Shown: in pieces, positions 62,884-64,000 of the stretch
Layout of the letters: the number at the start of each line of letters is the position of its first letter
How positions within the stretch are numbered: position 1 is the stretch's first letter
NCBI GenBank assembly: GCA_049487715.1
Contig: CP150562.1
Coordinates: 496,001 to 560,000 of the forward strand
From: Pycnococcus provasolii
Lineage: Eukaryota; Chlorophyta; Pseudoscourfieldiophyceae; Pseudoscourfieldiales
Length of the DNA: 64,000 nt
Reading direction: 5' to 3'
Position numbers and translations under genes: made by a program
Notes under the pieces: generated by a model
Database searches by the model: none
What the model saw: the letters and a program-made list of their open reading frames with translations, nothing else
What the model was told of the DNA's origin: nothing

Positions 62884-64000
62884 ATGGCGGAGTGGCAGAC
62901 GCCTTTTCACCACGGCAGGGGCAGGGGCAGTGGCAGTGGCCGTCTGCCGCACGCCTCACCATCGGTGTCGCCGTCAGGGCCAGGAGGTTTAGCGGCATCC
63001 GAGCCGTCATCAGCACTTAGCCTAGTGACGACGCCAGCCGTGCCGGTTTGTCTCGTCGTGCCACATTTCGGACAGGGACGTACGCCCGGGTCGACGGTAT
63101 ACACAGGCACAGCCACAGGCATGCACGGCCGGAATGGGCAGGGAGTCGGGAGCGCATTCGCCTTGCCGCTGGCGCCTCTGACAAAATGGACAGTCACGCC
63201 ACAGACGTTCAACGAAGGACGCCTGCGCGTCCTGGGGCACGCAGTGACCGACGACGAGTTGAATACGGCGCGACTTGATGTGGAGAACGACAAAGCGGCT
63301 CGTGAGTTTATGCGCGCACACAAGGCGCCAAAGGCGGCTGCCACCATCCAGAACTGGTGGCGCGTCGCAACGAGCCTAGAGCGCCGGCGCTTTCAGTCGT
63401 ACATAGTCATGTTGAAGTACAGACGAACGCTCGCAAGGAAGCCATTCTTTCGCTCGTGGCGACAGGAGGCGAGGGCGCTTAGCCACGCACGGCGCACGGC
63501 GTGGGGAAGGAGCTTCTACGCGTGGAGGGAAGTGGCACAGCTTACCGACATACTCGCCAAGCAACTCACGTCACTGCTCAGTCATGCCGTCGCACGCACT
63601 GCAGTGCCCGTAATTCAGCTCTGGCGCATCTCAGCGACCGTCACAAAGTCCGATGCGGCGGCCGATAACGGAAGTGGCGGCACGGCGCTTGCAGCAGCAC
63701 TAGCGGCCGCGGTGCTCACGAGGCAGATTCCCTTCCGAATGAAGCAGTCGGTGCTTGAGGCATGGCGTAAGACCGCGACAGCGTGCAGGCGCGATGCCAT
63801 GCACGGTGCGATGCACATCGCCCGATTTGGCCGATCAGTGCGCACGTCGCGATTGCGCCACTCATTTCGCTTCTGGTTCCGCTACGCACTCACCAAGATT
63901 GCAGATCGCGTGGGCGTGCCGCCTCCCGTATTCAAGCCAACCGACCCCGTCTGGGATGCTTGGTACTGGTCCCACAAGAAGCACAAGAATCTCGTCAAGA
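62884..64000 (+). CDS. IQ/SFI1-like centrin-binding protein, 5' part
   Basis: Open from the ATG at 62884 to the end of the window (372 codons), so the 3' end is missing. The N-terminus is Gly/Ser/Pro-rich. Then an IQ motif appears in KAAATIQNWWRVATSLERRR, followed by repeated aromatic helices with the SFI1 spacing: FFRSWRQEA, SFYAWREVAQL, VLEAWRKTATACRR, RHSFRFWFRYALTK and WDAWYWSHKK. Such repeats bind centrin along an extended helix in basal bodies and the MTOC. The repeats are shorter and more varied than canonical SFI1, so another IQ-type scaffold is possible. The start gives MAEWQTPFHH. Confidence 0.6.
   Translation, partial: MAEWQTPFHHGRGRGSGSGRLPHASPSVSPSGPGGLAASEPSSALSLVTTPAVPVCLVVPHFGQGRTPGSTVYTGTATGMHGRNGQGVGSAFALPLAPLTKWTVTPQTFNEGRLRVLGHAVTDDELNTARLDVENDKAAREFMRAHKAPKAAATIQNWWRVATSLERRRFQSYIVMLKYRRTLARKPFFRSWRQEARALSHARRTAWGRSFYAWREVAQLTDILAKQLTSLLSHAVARTAVPVIQLWRISATVTKSDAAADNGSGGTALAAALAAAVLTRQIPFRMKQSVLEAWRKTATACRRDAMHGAMHIARFGRSVRTSRLRHSFRFWFRYALTKIADRVGVPPPVFKPTDPVWDAWYWSHKKHKNLVK

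Noticed and set aside
1-64000. tRNA, rRNA, snRNA or CRISPR
   Set aside because: I looked for T-loop consensus, snRNA cores and spaced repeats by eye and found none; a covariance scan would be needed to exclude divergent cases.
1-64000. Transposable element with terminal repeats and transposase
   Set aside because: No transposase, reverse transcriptase or integrase catalytic motif was seen, and no paired terminal repeats with target duplication.

Overview
This window is nuclear DNA from a compact, GC-rich unicellular green alga (Chlorophyta, probably a picoplanktonic lineage; genus not resolved). Four observations support this. Photosynthesis-related proteins with plastid leaders are encoded here: a bacterial-type L18, a CDSP32-like double thioredoxin and a PsbP-domain protein. 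Plastid-type L18 is nuclear-encoded, as in the green lineage; in red-derived plastids it is usually plastid-encoded. TGTAA, the classic green-algal poly(A) signal, lies within about 60 nt of the stop codon of 13 genes. Genes are dense and mostly intronless. Both ends of the window cut through genes.

Layout. 0-5 kb: end of a SnoaL-like gene, a MYND-CS protein, a secreted intradiol dioxygenase divergent from a plastid phosphohexomutase-like gene, and plastid L18. 5-8 kb: a gene split over three frames with an AP2-like domain, then a perfect 120-bp repeat coding for calcium-binding thrombospondin type-3 repeats. 8-20 kb: a Rubicon-homology protein, the CDSP32-like protein, a PsbP-like protein, peroxisomal acyl-CoA oxidase, a Tudor-RING protein with two PIP-box-like motifs, a type II membrane protein and an EF-hand/LRR protein. 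20-31 kb: a 1518-residue coiled-coil protein, a DEG/ENaC (ASIC-like) channel, a Puf6-like protein, an SSNA1/DIP13-like protein and a senescence-domain protein. 31-43 kb: condensin SMC2, a plastid-targeted unknown, a multi-pass membrane protein, a metallophosphatase, a nucleotide-sugar transporter and a SEL1-repeat (HRD3/SEL1L-like) protein. 43-56 kb: two small unknowns, a four-TM protein, ATG18/WIPI, a DeSI/PPPDE peptidase, a TPR protein, a short conserved-motif protein, an RRP43-like exosome subunit and an ankyrin protein. 56-64 kb: RNA polymerase III RPC8, a WNK kinase, a RING-CH protein and the start of an IQ/SFI1-like centrin-binding protein.

Genes alternate strand frequently. Convergent pairs are often only 56-254 bp apart, and divergent pairs share short promoters. 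(TTAGGG)n telomere-like arrays occur between genes, mainly in divergent promoter intervals, and two of them form inverted repeats. Clear introns are few; those supported by reading frame and by domain continuity are 120, 132 and 159 nt. The genes do not form one pathway and look like an ordinary mixed nuclear segment. The most unusual items are the DEG/ENaC channel, the secreted intradiol dioxygenase, the promoter telomere arrays, the Tudor-RING protein with tandem PIP-like motifs, and several genes whose frames only make sense with unconfirmed introns or frameshifts.
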